Shown: positions 28,501 to 39,360, numbered from the stretch's first letter. The stretch: 64,000 bases of DNA from Megaleporinus macrocephalus (GCA_021613375.1 CM038706.1:19907366-19971365), one strand, 5' to 3'. Notes: generated by a model not told the origin, from the sequence alone. A program made the numbers and translations.

Positions 28501-29406
28501 ACTGTATGAAACAGACAACTGGAAGTTACATGTAGATGTTTATCTATGAGGAAAATAACCTTAAATAACCTTAATATAAAAGCAGAAGATTGATACATAC
28601 TTTACTAGAGATGCTTTGCGACACAGCTTGTCGGCCCCTCTGTAGTAGTTCACTAGCTGCATAAGTCCTGGTTCATGACCTATGGAGGACATAGTGGTAA
28701 ATACACTGAAAGGCCTACTTATATGTTTTAACTATACAGGTCTGCTGATGAATTATCATTTACTTCTCCTAACAAGATCACAGTCATGTATCCACTACAG
28801 AACATATGGTATATTACACTGACAAAGGAAACATCTGGCAAATAGTGGATATGAATTTGGTATGTGGTCAGATATGTGTTACCTTTGGACTTTACTACTG
28901 ATACTGAAGTTTTATTGTTAAAAGAATGTCTGTATTGTGTAATAAAGTCATATACACAAAGTTATATTCTTTCAAAATTAAAGCTTCCTGTTAATCTGCC
29001 TCTCTGTCTCACAGCAAGAGATTGTTCTTTGGATTCTGTAGCTGGAGTAAATATTTTTACTAGTTCTCGGAACGGAAGCCGTTATTGGGGGAACGGAGGT
29101 CGTTATTGGGGGGTCAGGCTGGACCGGACACATTTACGCTTCTAGAGTGAATTCTGTGATCTCATTTTAGGACAAAGTATGTTAGTTATATGCACGATCA
29201 TGTGCTGGAAAGTCACTGCTTCTCTGTTTACCTAGTCGTCCGAAGGGGAGCCGGTTCCGCTCTCCCAGCATCAAGTTGAATCGAGGATTGTCCCTTTTCA
29301 GTCGTTTCCATTTCCCAGTAGCGACGAGGATTTTGGAGACTTCAGCATAGACGCTGCTGTTGTCGTCTCTCAGAACGAATGTGTAAATTTGCGTAACGTT
29401 GTTCAT
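25341..29406 (-). CDS. ttl: Tubulin--tyrosine ligase, complete (7 coding exons, 406 aa)
   Basis: TTL is the cytosolic enzyme that uses ATP to re-add tyrosine to the C-terminus of detyrosinated alpha-tubulin. Coding exons in gene order are 29232-29406, 28601-28679, 28092-28324, 27446-27581, 27068-27337, 26726-26869 and 25341-25524. They sum to 1221 nt with the frame closing at every junction. Hallmarks are [20 protein letters not shown] near the start, [11 protein letters not shown] (about 152-162, ATP-grasp glycine loop), [14 protein letters not shown] (about 201-214), [10 protein letters not shown] (about 245-254), and FGFDFMLD with [13 protein letters not shown] (about 321-346; the D, E and N are the metal-binding residues of the family). 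The start [11 protein letters not shown] lies six residues before the mammalian start. The C-terminal tail after VDVAISTVF is Ser-rich and makes the protein about 30 residues longer than the mammalian enzyme (377 aa). Confidence 0.96.
25525..26725 (-). other. ttl: ttl last intron
   Basis: The 1.2-kb intron contains an antisense Tc1-like transposase remnant (about 25880-26330). Nothing else is recognised. Confidence 0.7.
25880..26330 (+). pseudogene. Tc1-like transposase remnant inside a ttl intron
   Basis: On the plus strand the C-terminal transposase motif reads [15 protein letters not shown], the decayed form of the WPxQSPDLNPIENLW signature that carries a catalytic acidic residue. Downstream, ACAATGTTATGGTGAATGTA and AAATATTAGTG are the typical 3' end of these elements. 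Upstream, [20 protein letters not shown] is in frame with a stop soon after. Stops and frameshifts make it inactive. It runs antisense to ttl. Confidence 0.7.
26726..26869 (-). CDS. ttl: ttl coding exon 6 (catalytic core)
   Basis: The acceptor is tttaacag and the donor GTCAGT is a tolerated non-consensus form. It encodes [20 protein letters not shown], then [20 protein letters not shown] and APACA plus two bases of a Gln codon. Confidence 0.95.
26870..27067 (-). other. ttl: ttl intron 5
   Basis: Short (198-bp) intron with no further feature. The exon 5 frame stays open into it, but the splice pair restores the family sequence. Confidence 0.8.
27068..27337 (-). CDS. ttl: ttl coding exon 5
   Basis: The acceptor is tctgttaag and the donor is GTATGA. 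It starts with the end of an Arg codon then [20 protein letters not shown], contains [10 protein letters not shown] and [12 protein letters not shown], and ends LPQIKQII plus two bases. Confidence 0.95.
27446..27581 (-). CDS. ttl: ttl coding exon 4
   Basis: The acceptor is tttatttag and the donor is GTAAGA. It encodes [20 protein letters not shown] and ends [12 protein letters not shown] plus two bases of an Arg codon. Confidence 0.95.
27582..28091 (-). other. ttl: ttl intron 3
   Basis: A 510-bp AT-rich intron in which I see nothing further. Confidence 0.7.
28092..28324 (-). CDS. ttl: ttl coding exon 3
   Basis: The acceptor is cccaatag and the donor is GTGACT. It encodes [20 protein letters not shown], later [13 protein letters not shown], and ends [10 protein letters not shown], entering the ATP-binding core. 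Confidence 0.95.
28601..28679 (-). CDS. ttl: ttl coding exon 2
   Basis: The acceptor is ctccatag and the donor is GTATGT. It encodes [20 protein letters not shown] then KASLVK, matching mammalian TTL. Confidence 0.95.
28680..29231 (-). other. ttl: ttl intron 1
   Basis: A 552-bp intron. Apart from one small tandem duplication (29069-29110) nothing is recognised. Confidence 0.7.
29069..29110. repeat. 21-bp tandem duplication
   Basis: Two adjacent 21-mers, each beginning GGAACGGA and ending CGTTATTGGG, differ at two positions. Confidence 0.85.
29232..29406 (-). CDS. ttl: ttl coding exon 1 (start codon)
   Basis: ATG at 29406-29404. It encodes [20 protein letters not shown] onward to LPFGRL plus one base. 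The donor is GTAAAC. The second in-frame residue matching the mammalian start is Ile7, not Met, so this upstream ATG is the only reasonable start. Confidence 0.95.
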
Positions 29407-30315
29407 AGCGAGCAGCTGCTGTAGTTAGTTAGCTAGATAACTAACACACTCTGGCTGAGAAGTAACGGTCCCCTGCCCTGCCCTGCCTCGCCTCGGCCTT
29501 ACACACTCCCCACTTACCCTACTAGCCTGCTAGCTAACCGGCTAACGTTATCTGTCCCCCAACAAAGTAGCTGGAGACCGGGTGTTCATGGTTTCTGGGT
29601 ATATGTGGATAACTTTTTCCCTACACGCGCAGCAGGCTAGCTCCAAAGTCGCCTTAACCGAGCGGGTGTTAACAAACAAAAATAAATACAATGTCACCGG
29701 CGGCCCCGAATGACTGCGGAGCTCCTGCGGATCTTGAATATCAGGGTGTGACTCCGAGACTCCGCTCCCAAATACTCAGAAGAGGAGGACGGCTTTGCTC
29801 CCAGTGTGTGCGAAAAGCTAATGTGGTGGGCTGCTAGCAAGCTAACGATCCTTCTCGCTTCCTCGCAGTTGTGTTCATGTTCGAGGTCTGACAACGAAAC
29901 ACCGAGGCGGTTTCCGAGCCTGGCCGGATGCCTTGTGTTTAGATTCCCTCAGACGCCGGATAAGCAAAGCTGCAGTTCCCAGTTAGCAGTCTAGACATCC
30001 CCGGGACCTCGTTATCACATCCATACTGTCATGATCTGACGTATGAGTCGCAGGCATGGATTAACCCAGACGCAAACATGCGCCGCGGGGGCTTGTGGGT
30101 GTTGTATTTTTTTATTTGTTTCCCACCGAGTGACCCGGTAACACCACACGGTGGCAGCAACACTCCGCTCAGCTGCAGGAGCCGCGGGAGGAAGAGGCGG
30201 ATTCGAGGCGGCGGGAAGTTCGGTGGAAGTTGTGTTTATCTTCATGTGAGACTGGAATATGACACATTACTAACGTTAATACATCAAGACGTAAATAACT
30301 ACGTCTATAAGAGAG
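29407..30315. promoter_or_regulatory. Head-to-head ttl / fignl1 promoter region
   Basis: The start codon of ttl (minus strand) and the presumed first exon of fignl1 (plus strand) face each other across about 0.7-0.9 kb. The stretch is clearly richer in G+C and CpG than its surroundings (for example 29690-29790 and 30070-30230) and has no obvious TATA box. CCCTG/CCTCG repeats occur at 29470-29497. A bidirectional CpG-type promoter is the simplest reading. Confidence 0.6.
30110..30315 (+). other. fignl1: Candidate 5' non-coding exon of fignl1
   Basis: A strong donor (AGAG then GTAAGC) at 30316 ends a GC-rich segment, and a good acceptor (cttatacag) sits at 31923, 18 bases before the fignl1 ATG. 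This fits a non-coding first exon joined to the single coding exon, as is usual for this gene. The 5' end is not defined. Confidence 0.45.
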
Positions 30316-30616
30316 GTAAGCAGTTATTTTCCCGTACATGGGAAAAGTCATCTGGAAATAGTATTTCTGACGAGAAACTCAACCAACTAGCAACGCAGCT
30401 AACTAGCTACATATTGACCAGTGCATTATTAGCATGTCCTGTTAACAGTAAACACAGGACTTTTATTTTACCGTTTATTTACAGCTGTGTTTGTAGAGAT
30501 GTCTGTGTTTCAATTGATGGTCCTGTCTTTAATTTATGGTTAATTTATGACCTTACATTATCAGCCTGTAGAGAACCAAATTTGGAAGCTTTTGTAAATT
30601 TTGTAACACATATAAA

Positions 30617-30806
30617 GTTGAGATGCACAGCTACCACTTTTCCCCATCCGATACCCCATCTGATCCATTAATATAGGCCGATACTGATACAGACATTAAC
30701 TCTGTCTATCCTAACTAACCTACAAGTCTTAATATTTAGGTAAAATCTATGTCCTGTCTCACAAAGAAAGCATACGCATTGACAGAATGGCATTTAATTG
30801 TTTTAA

Positions 30807-30888
<82 letters not shown>

Positions 30889-31680
30889 GAAACATATTGT
30901 CTCTGTCCAATTAAATCTCTAAAATGGCAACTTTACAGGAGAAAACAAACATTTTCTTTACTTTTAATGTAAGTCAATGAAAAGCAGACATTTTTCCAAG
31001 CCATGTTGGAGCATTTCTGTCGATCTATTCATGAAATTCACACAATGTACACAGCAGCTGCGTACAAAAAAAATGATGACAGTGATGATATATATAACAG
31101 TTTAAGAAAATGTGAAATATCCTAATGGTGCAAGTTAGTTGAAAACAGAATTTAGCTCTGTAGAAATAAATCTAGATTTATTGTCTAAGTACCCAGCACC
31201 TTCTCTGTCTCAGTAATACCGGTGCTGAATGTTGTTTCACATCCGAATGTAAATATCACCATTGTTCACTGTCTGTAACAGTGACTTTAGCAGTTTTTCT
31301 AGGGACTTTGAAGCATAGGCCTGTGAGTCTTGCTGTTCATTCAGCTCCCTATATAGGAATTTGGACTGACATTAAGTAAAATTGTATGTGAGTGTACAGC
31401 AACAGATGAGTGAGTACTGAAAGCAGTGTGGCTCAGCCATTAAATGTTTTTTTTAACAAGCCATTAGCTTGTTTTTCCTGGTAAATAAAAACCACTGTCA
31501 CAGATCTATCCATGAGCAATTTTCTCTACTGCTTGTCATCTCACACCACATATGTGCTGTTAAGTGTAGTTCACTGGCAGATATTACTTTGTGGTATTGG
31601 TATTCCCATCTCCGATACCAATGCTGTGATTAAGGGCCATCACTGATATAAAAGACTAACCGGAGCTCAACATTATCCAA
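30617..31680. mobile_element. Degenerate hAT-like element in the fignl1 5' intron
   Basis: The left part TTGAGATGCACAGCTACCAC, followed by CCGATACC and GGCCGATACTGATAC motifs, and the right part GGTATTGGTATTCCCATCTC followed by CGATACC, resemble the ends of fish hAT-like repeats whose ends read GATGCACCGATACCAC. The terminal repeats are poorly preserved (TTGAGATGC against TTGAGCTCC) and no clear target duplication is seen. A TA microsatellite lies inside. Confidence 0.45.
30813..30882. repeat. (TA)n microsatellite
   Basis: About 35 uninterrupted TA dinucleotides. Confidence 0.97.
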
Positions 31681-31941
31681 AACAAAGTTATAATTTCACT
31701 ACTCCTCATAAAACAGTGCCCCCATCTTACAAATGTCATCTTGCATATAAAACAGAACAAAAAAAATGTCTTAATACAAAACAAAACTGAAAAATACAAG
31801 TAAATATTCTATGTTTTGTATGTTGTCTTCTCATAGTTTGGTGTCTCTAGTTGTCAAAAAAGTAGGCTGGCACTCTCCTAACTCCATTCATTTTTAATTG
31901 ATCCTGTGACCACTCCTTATACAGACTGGAGCAGGCCAGGC

Positions 31942-33936
31942 ATGAGCAGCGCACACCTTGACGAGTGGCAGAGGAGGTCCTTTGACATTTCATCTGGCAC
32001 ATATACACCTGAACAGACGGCCGATGCTTATCGGGCACACATCCTGGCCATTCAGTATGCATGGGCGAGTGCCGAGCTCTCTCCGGCCGGAGCTGCCAAC
32101 CTGCTCAGGACCTATTCCGAGCGCTATGCTTCGGTCCTGGACTCAGACGACCAGCACACGGGGCTCAACAACTATGCTGACAGCGCCCTCCACCTGGCCC
32201 GCAATCAGAGAAACCACAGTGACAAATGGGAGTCATCGCTAACGACTGAGAATGTGTTCAGCCTGCCGTGCGTACAGAGGATGATGGAAGCTGGTGCAGC
32301 GCTCCCTGTGGAACCAGTCGATGTTGACATTGTTGTCGGAAGAGAGGTCAGCAAGACTGAGGGCAGCGGCAACACTGAGTCTGTTGCTGTGGGGGTTTCG
32401 AAATCAGAGCATCACCTGTCCGTGTATCCTCGCAATGCTGAGTTGGCAAGTGCAGTGACTAACTCTGTGAGCAGCGCTGCAGAGAGGGCAAAAGGAAGTG
32501 AGGGACCACAGACTGGTCCTGCTTATGCCCAGAGTATCCCAAGAGGTCAGGCAGGGGTCACACCCCTCTTTGGTCATAATGCTCGTAATTTCCCTGTTAA
32601 CCCGAGCTCTCTTCCACAGTCCAGCTTTGGTAGCGCGAGCACATCCAATGCAAACAATCATCAGCCTGTGTTCTTCTCATCTACGAATTCCTCCAAGAGG
32701 AAGAACTTCTACAGTTCAGGAACTGAAAGCAGCAGAGGCCCATTTCCACACCAGGGACGGCAAGAACTTGGAGGTGGTGGACAAAGAAGGGAGGAGGGTC
32801 CTGGCACTAACTTTAAAACAGCACGAGAGCAGCTTATTGTTGACCAGCAAAAAAAGCATTCTCATCAGAGCCAGCGTGTCCCATCAGCTAATGTGGGCAC
32901 CATAACCAAAAAGTGTCTTGGGGCAAACCGGTCACGGGGAACCTACTCCAAATTTGTCTCACCAATGCCAAGGCAGGAGGAAGAAGGCAGTGCAAGAGAT
33001 GAACCACCGCAAGACATGCAGCCCATTGATGAGCGACTAAAGAACTTTGAGCCCAAGATAATTGAACTGATTATGAGTGAGATTATGGACCATGGCCCAC
33101 CTGTGGCTTGGGATGACATAGCTGGGCTTGAGTTTGCCAAAGCCACCATTAAAGAGATTGTAGTGTGGCCAATGCTAAGGCCAGATATTTTCACTGGCCT
33201 CAGAGGTCCACCTAAAGGGATCCTACTGTTTGGCCCTCCAGGCACAGGGAAAACACTCATAGGCAAGTGTATAGCCTGCCAGTCTGGAGCCACATTCTTC
33301 AGCATCAGTGCCTCCTCACTCACATCGAAGTGGGTGGGGGAGGGGGAAAAGATGGTGAGAGCACTGTTTGCTATTGCTCGATGCCATCAACCAGCAGTCA
33401 TTTTCATAGACGAGATTGACTCGCTTCTTTCTCAGCGAACAGATGGAGAACATGACTCATCTCGTCGTATCAAGACTGAGTTCCTTGTTCAGCTAGATGG
33501 AGCTGCCACGTCCTCTGAGGATCGTATCCTGGTGGTGGGAGCCACCAATCGGCCACAGGAAATTGATGAAGCTGCCCGTCGCCGCCTTGCCAAACGACTC
33601 TACATCCCACTTCCCGAGGCAGCTGCTCGTCGGCAGATAGTAACCAACCTGATGTCACGAGAAAAGAGCCAGTTAGGAGCTGCGGAGCTTGAGAATGTGG
33701 TGTCGGGCACGGAGGGGTTCTCGGGGGCCGACATGACCCAGCTCTGCCGGGAAGCAGCACTCGGCCCAATCCGAAGCATCCAGCTCAGTGACATCGCCAC
33801 CATCACACCTGAGCAGGTGCGTCCTATACTGCACTGCGACTTCCAGGAAGCTCTTAAGACTGTACGCCCAAGCGTTTCTCCAAAAGACCTCGAGCTTTAT
33901 GAGCAGTGGAACAAGACTTTCGGCTGTGGTCGATGA
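31942..33936 (+). CDS. fignl1: Fidgetin-like protein 1, AAA ATPase (664 aa, single coding exon)
   Basis: FIGNL1 is a nuclear AAA ATPase that acts on RAD51 in homologous recombination and belongs to the fidgetin/katanin/spastin meiotic clade. The ATG at 31942 gives MSSAHLDEWQ, aligning with the mammalian N-terminus; the frame is open twelve codons upstream, but only with a GTG and across a splice acceptor (cttatacag at 31923). Visible are ADAYRAHILAIQYAWA (N-terminal domain), FKTAREQL at about 291-298 (the FxxA-type RAD51-binding motif), DERLKNFEPKIIELIMSEIM, Walker A GPPGTGKT (about 431-438), Walker B VIFIDE (about 486-491), GATNRPQEIDEAARRR with the arginine fingers, and a Vps4-type C-terminus ending YEQWNKTFGCGR. 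All key ATPase residues are present. Mammalian FIGNL1 is 674 aa and likewise encoded in one coding exon. The gene is head-to-head with ttl and tail-to-tail with ikzf1. Confidence 0.97.
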   Translation: MSSAHLDEWQRRSFDISSGTYTPEQTADAYRAHILAIQYAWASAELSPAGAANLLRTYSERYASVLDSDDQHTGLNNYADSALHLARNQRNHSDKWESSLTTENVFSLPCVQRMMEAGAALPVEPVDVDIVVGREVSKTEGSGNTESVAVGVSKSEHHLSVYPRNAELASAVTNSVSSAAERAKGSEGPQTGPAYAQSIPRGQAGVTPLFGHNARNFPVNPSSLPQSSFGSASTSNANNHQPVFFSSTNSSKRKNFYSSGTESSRGPFPHQGRQELGGGGQRREEGPGTNFKTAREQLIVDQQKKHSHQSQRVPSANVGTITKKCLGANRSRGTYSKFVSPMPRQEEEGSARDEPPQDMQPIDERLKNFEPKIIELIMSEIMDHGPPVAWDDIAGLEFAKATIKEIVVWPMLRPDIFTGLRGPPKGILLFGPPGTGKTLIGKCIACQSGATFFSISASSLTSKWVGEGEKMVRALFAIARCHQPAVIFIDEIDSLLSQRTDGEHDSSRRIKTEFLVQLDGAATSSEDRILVVGATNRPQEIDEAARRRLAKRLYIPLPEAAARRQIVTNLMSREKSQLGAAELENVVSGTEGFSGADMTQLCREAALGPIRSIQLSDIATITPEQVRPILHCDFQEALKTVRPSVSPKDLELYEQWNKTFGCGR

Positions 33937-33938
33937 TG

Positions 33939-33944
33939 AATAAA
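33939..33944 (+). terminator. fignl1: AATAAA immediately after the fignl1 stop
   Basis: An AATAAA hexamer begins two bases after the TGA stop (33934-33936). If used, the 3' UTR would be only about 20-30 bases. Confidence 0.4.
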
Positions 33945-34116
33945 AGCCTTAAACCTTTTAATGTTATTGAAGTTAATGTGGTTTGCTGCAATCTGTATCT
34001 GCCTTAATCATATAAAGTTAAAAGCTGACCATTTAAAAGAACTATTTTTTGTTAAGTTCCTTTTGTTCTTTGTGACCCAACATGGTTATTGTTTCTATTG
34101 TGTTGTAACGTGGAAA

Positions 34117-34122
34117 AATAAA
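34117..34122 (+). terminator. fignl1: Likely fignl1 polyadenylation signal
   Basis: AATAAA, with a second overlapping-style copy a few bases on (AATAAAAATAAAT), followed by T-rich and GT-containing sequence at 34135-34165. It gives a 3' UTR of about 200 nt, more usual than the hexamer at the stop codon. Confidence 0.5.
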
Positions 34123-34169
34123 AATAAATTCTATATATGGCTTTATGTAAGTTATTTTTTTAAACTTCT

Positions 34170-37100
34170 AGCATGATGTAATGAATCTGCTGGTGAGTTC
34201 CATATTTAAAACAGCCTTTTGAAGGTCTTTTACATCTTGCGTAGCCCATGTTTATGCAGTCAACCCCATACTGTTAACAAACAGTGGGTAGGAGCAGTTG
34301 GACCTGAATTTGTTAAAGTAGAGGTAGATGCACTTGTTGAAATTAGGATTAGGGACTTTTCCTGTTCTAGAAACACAGTACCCTGTTCTAATTCTAAATG
34401 GTAGTTCCAGGTTCTAAATTTGATCTGTAGTCAATCCAGGAAAAGGCAATGAGAGGGCACAGACAAGTTTATGTGGGTTTTTTCCTCCCCTTTTTTTCTG
34501 TTCCTGGAAAATGAAATGGAGCAGCAGCACGTTCCCAGTAATACAGAGGAAATCTGAAGTTCATGTTAAAAGGGAAGAAGTGTCTCCATGTGTGTTGTTT
34601 CCTTTTAAATGCAGTGTACAAGGGCGAGGTGACGAAGAACAATGTTTTTATGTCCGATATTCCCTCTTTATGCAGTGGTACCATACCAGTTATCATTCTA
34701 CACAGCTCTTTCTACACAGTTCAGGCCTAACTCTCCTGGTCTGCCGTCATGCTATGTGGATCTGGCAGGGGAAGTTGGGCAACGTTGCTGGCATCCAGTT
34801 TTCATGATAAGCGTTACCCACAGGCTAACTCTTGCACTGCTCTTCCTGTTCTGTCTATGGCTGTGTGGTCTGGGACTGCATGGGGCAAATCAAAGAAAAA
34901 AGATTTTTGTGTTTAGGATGGTGATTGCAAGGATGAATTTAATACATTTTACACTACAAGTTGATATTCCTTTGTGTAAGAAAATATCGATACGCCGGAA
35001 TGTCTATATTTAGAGCAGTGTTATTTTTTAATTCTGACCACTAGGTATTAGTGTTGTAATCTGTCTACAGCTATTAGACCAAGTAATGTAAGTAGTGTAA
35101 TTACTAGTGCATTAGCTAACCTAACCAAACAGGTTTTTTTCATAAATTAAATGTTAAAAAATACAATATATTGCATTCTAAGCCCTGCATCATGATGCAC
35201 ATCATATTGTCAGTTTTGATACACAATCCAGCATTACAGTAGATGAGCTATACTGGTTCGGTTCCTATCAGTCTCATTCCATGTGGCCTGTATACTTGTG
35301 TATTTTCTTTAGTCTATCACACCAGATTAAAATCAGACAGTAATCAAGTTCGTCAGTTGCTATGGTGGAATGTGTGTAAATTAGTTTCCTAATTGGTCAC
35401 AGACTCAATTTTTCTTTTCATTTCTTGTATGTGAGTGATAACTATGATCAGAATCATGTGGGTGAACAAAGTGGGGGTTATTATTCACCCTTTACTGTGG
35501 TCTAGTCTGCTTCAGAATTTTCCCCTTTTAGTCAGAGTTTACATTATACACAGTAGTCTGTAAAACAGTATCTGGGAGCTTTGTGTGTAAAACAGTTTTT
35601 ATTTGTAAAACAAAACACAAAATAAGAATCAAAATGCTACTTTTATCTAAGCCTGCCCCACCCCCCACCACCCTCCCATTATATACGCTACTTTATTGTC
35701 CAAAGTCATATTTTTTAGTAATTCTTATTTACTGCTCATGTTTGTGTAAAATAGTTTACAAAAGAAAGTGCCCTCAGATAAGACATAATTTTAGTTAACT
35801 AGAAGCTCTAGAATACTCATTAAGAGATGACTCATTAAGCACTGACATAACAGGGTGTAGGTGTGAGGTCGAGAAGCGTTTTTGATCTCTGTTGTGGCCG
35901 CAGATGTTTTTGAGAAATAGAGTTTGCTGGTCCACTGATGGGGAGACCATGGCCCATGCCAAACCACACAGCAGCTCTAATCACATGAATTGAACATTTG
36001 ATATCTGGTTTTCATTGTGTATTAGTTTCTTGTTTTGTGGGGTGTTTTTTATTGTTTTTTTTCCAATTAATCATCAGTAGAGGGTCAATATTAGGTTCAT
36101 CTTGGGTCCACCTTTTCTCCTCTGATGAACCACTAATGACGGCCAAAACAGACTTCATTGGGTGGACATCTAACACTTGCTGTGATTGTGATTGTTGAGA
36201 AGTTATCTTTGGTCTTATCTTCATTCATAATGCAGCAGATGGGTTGGGTAGCATGGACATTTATTAGCCAGATAGGTAGACCCTCCTGGCCTAAGCAATG
36301 GCATCAGTAAGGCCAGGTTCCTATACGGCCAAACATTTTTGGTTTAAAAGTGCCATCATTTTATTGGCATAGCAGAATAAGGAGAGTTCGCTATGTAGAC
36401 ATATCAAACTTTGTCTTCTCCTTCTAATAAAACTTCTGTGTTGCTAGTAAAATTTACCGATTACAAAATATTAAACTGTTATGCGTCAGTCTTGATTGTT
36501 TATTAAAAAAGTACATATGACAACGAAGCAACAGAAATGAAAGCAGCAGACCTATTTGCAGAAATGCACAATCCCAGGATGTGAAGAGGACGTCGACACA
36601 GGCATTGTCGATGCTCATCTTTAAACAAGGCTAAAGTTGGAGTTGGCTTTCTATTGGGCAGCTTCTGTGTTACCTTAAATGCTACAGCTTGCACAGGTGT
36701 CAGAATAACTGGTACTATTAAAGGTGCAAAGGAAATTTGCAAAACATGCTGGAACCAACTTTCCTTCCCACATATATAACAAAATCAAAGACGATTTTAA
36801 AAGTTGTCGTGCTCTAGATTTTACACAGTAGAGACTGACGAGGGGGGTAATTCTAGCCTTAGCATCACAACACCTCCAAAACCTGTAGAAGCCATGGTGA
36901 GTGCTGATATCCACATTTTAAGGTCAAAGCAGATCATCTTAAACTGCAAGTTTAATAGTGAGTAACAACTTTAGTTTATATTGTTGTTGAGATAGGACAC
37001 AATGAGCTAATATAAGTAACGTTAGCTTCTAGCGAACCCCAAGAAACTAACTCAGTTGTCTGATGGCCTAACTTATTAGACAGCTTCTTTTTATTTTCAT

Positions 37101-38617
37101 GTGTTTGTTTCCACATGTTGCTTCTGTGTGCTCCTTGCGGTGTCTCACTGTAAACCAGAAAATCAGAGCAGAGCTCATCAAATTAATAATGAGTTCACCA
37201 AAATAAAATAAAAGACTGTTCATTTCATTCCAGGGTTAAAGCATAGCGTGTAAAACCACATCTGGACATGTTTCACCTTCTCCGCCAAAGTTACATACCT
37301 TATATACTGACATCAGAACAACTTATAATACTGAATAAATGCATTTTACTGCCCCTTTAAATGCCGGTATGAAGCTGCTTCTTTTCAGTACATTAAAAAT
37401 CTGCCATCTCGAAATATTTGCCTAGATGAACTGTTTACTTTTATTTATACATTCTTTAGTTTTGGCCATGTTACAGTTAAGTCTGAACCATACATTTTGA
37501 GGATGTCATGCTGGTGTAGTACCTGTCAGTCAGTGGATAAACACAGTGAAATCAAAGACACCTCTCAAGAATTAACTGGACAGATTTTTTTTCTGAATCT
37601 CGTATCTTTGTTCTCAAAAAAGTCTCAGAACCGTGAACAGTGAACTCTACAATATCTTAGGCTGAGATGGGAAAAAAATCTGTAGCTGAGCTGTAAACTC
37701 TTGGATTGCCATTGCCAGACATAGTGCCACTGATTATAGATTGTACTCACATGAAATGAAGCAGTCATGTAATTTTTATGAAACAATCTTAGAAAAACTG
37801 GAAGCCCATGAAAAAGTCTTTCATTTATTTTTCATCTTTTTTTGTCAAGTCGGTTAATTAATATTTCAGGGTCGTGTGGTTGGCTACAGTGTTGGAACTT
37901 TGTAAAACTAGCCAGCAGTGCAAGTAGTGAGCGCATCCCTGAGGACTGATGGAAAGCTGTCAGAACAGCAGGGGCAGCCCTCAGCCGGACTGAGAGGACA
38001 AGACGCCCAGAATTCCTCTGGAGCTGCGCAAACTTCTACTACTACCAGCTCTTGACTTTGTCTGTATCTTAACTACACCTCTGGAGGCACTTGATACCTC
38101 AATTCACCAGTTCTTTTACATGTTACTGAACCACTACATAGCGGGACCACTTCTGGCTCCCTAAACAGGCTTTGAAATGCTGGTTATTTCAGGACCTTTA
38201 ATTGTAAATGAGATGTGTGAGTGAGAAGAGACTTTCTAAAGTTTTAAGCACCTCCAGTGATAGTTCATTGGTAGCTTCTATACCAATTAAAGAGCGGACG
38301 TATACCGTTGCTTGTATGTTGCATCAAATAATGTATCAGGAAAAGCTATCCTTAGCACCCGGTTTATTTTAGTAATAGCACATTTGAAGGGGTGGAGTCA
38401 TATGAAATGTAGTATGCCTTTTATTAGTTTGCGTAGAAAGGAGAAGTGAGATTTTGGATAGAGCCTGGTGGGGAGGGCTGGTGGGTGGGTGCTGGCCAGA
38501 TTATCCCTCTCATGCAAATGCACTGTCTCCACCGTTAGGTCCCACTGAAGCGTGGGGACTCCGTACTGGCTACAGCTGCTTCCCGTTTCCGCCCAATCAC
38601 ACAGGAGCCATCTGGAT

Positions 38618-38653
<36 letters not shown>

Positions 38654-39350
38654 TTCTGCGTGGTGCAGATGCCTCAGTCGCTTGCCTGACAGTCTATCTG
38701 ATGTTCGATAAGGACCTATCACCTGTATCTCCAACATTAGCCTAATTTGTGGGCCACATAAGACAGTACATTCCAACATGGTCTGTTGTGCACTGCTGAA
38801 ACAATGTCAAGCAGACAACAGCTATATTTACTAGCATGTCTTCTGTGCTCTTAGTGCCCTTTTCTGCAGTGGTGAGCAAAAGTATTCAGACCCATAAAAC
38901 CTAAACCATATTTTATTTGAAACCAAATAACCGAGCTGCAGTTATGACTACTCTTCCTGTTCCTCTATTATTGACTGCTTTATATTGTTGAAACTTTCTC
39001 GCTCAAATGTATTCATTTTTCTTCATATAATATGAGTGTCAATCATCTTTCTTCCTACAAGTGTTATTCGCTGACAGGTGGCAGCTACGGCCAGGGTTGA
39101 TAGACATGTTAGGTCAATTATTTACATGAGGAAAGAAATTCTTGTGCAATTTTGAATTCTTCAAACTTCACATTTTCTTTGGTTTAGTTATTAGAAGTTG
39201 AAGTTGTTTTAACTGTAAATCACAGTCTAATTAGGATGTTGATAAAAAAGGTGGTTTTTTTTATATTTTCTTTTTTTTAAAAAAAGAAACGTTTAAATGA
39301 AAAAATAAATGGAAAGCTCCAACACTGGTAGATGTTGCACAAATGTAAAA
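34170..39350. other. fignl1-ikzf1 intergenic region (convergent)
   Basis: No gene or RNA is recognised in about 5.2 kb between the two convergent genes. There is a TG microsatellite at 38620 and a short Tc1-like terminus at about 38870 (GTGAGCAAAAGTATTCAGAC) without a partner. Open frames here (for example 34642-35013) are AT-rich and unlike known proteins. Confidence 0.5.
38620..38650. repeat. (TG)n microsatellite
   Basis: About 15 uninterrupted TG units. Confidence 0.95.
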
Positions 39351-39354
39351 TATC

Positions 39355-39360
39355 TTTATT
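39355..39360 (-). terminator. ikzf1: Candidate ikzf1 polyadenylation signal
   Basis: TTTATT on the plus strand gives AATAAA on the minus strand about 800 nt after the ikzf1 stop. Another copy lies at about 39704. Which is used cannot be decided. Confidence 0.4.

Noticed and set aside
30078..30671. 197-residue plus-strand frame beginning in the GC-rich region
   Set aside because: It runs through the likely fignl1 5' exon, its donor site and a transposon-like stretch; composition and content look random.
31906..31941. Upstream extension of fignl1 by 12 codons
   Set aside because: It starts with GTG, crosses a good splice acceptor at 31923 and is not conserved; the ATG at 31942 fits the family.
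32404..33806. Several minus-strand open frames opposite fignl1
   Set aside because: Shadows of the fignl1 coding strand with no resemblance to known proteins.
38870..39180. Possible Tc1 element starting GTGAGCAAAAGTATTCAGAC
   Set aside because: Only one end resembles a transposon terminus; no partner end or coding trace was found.
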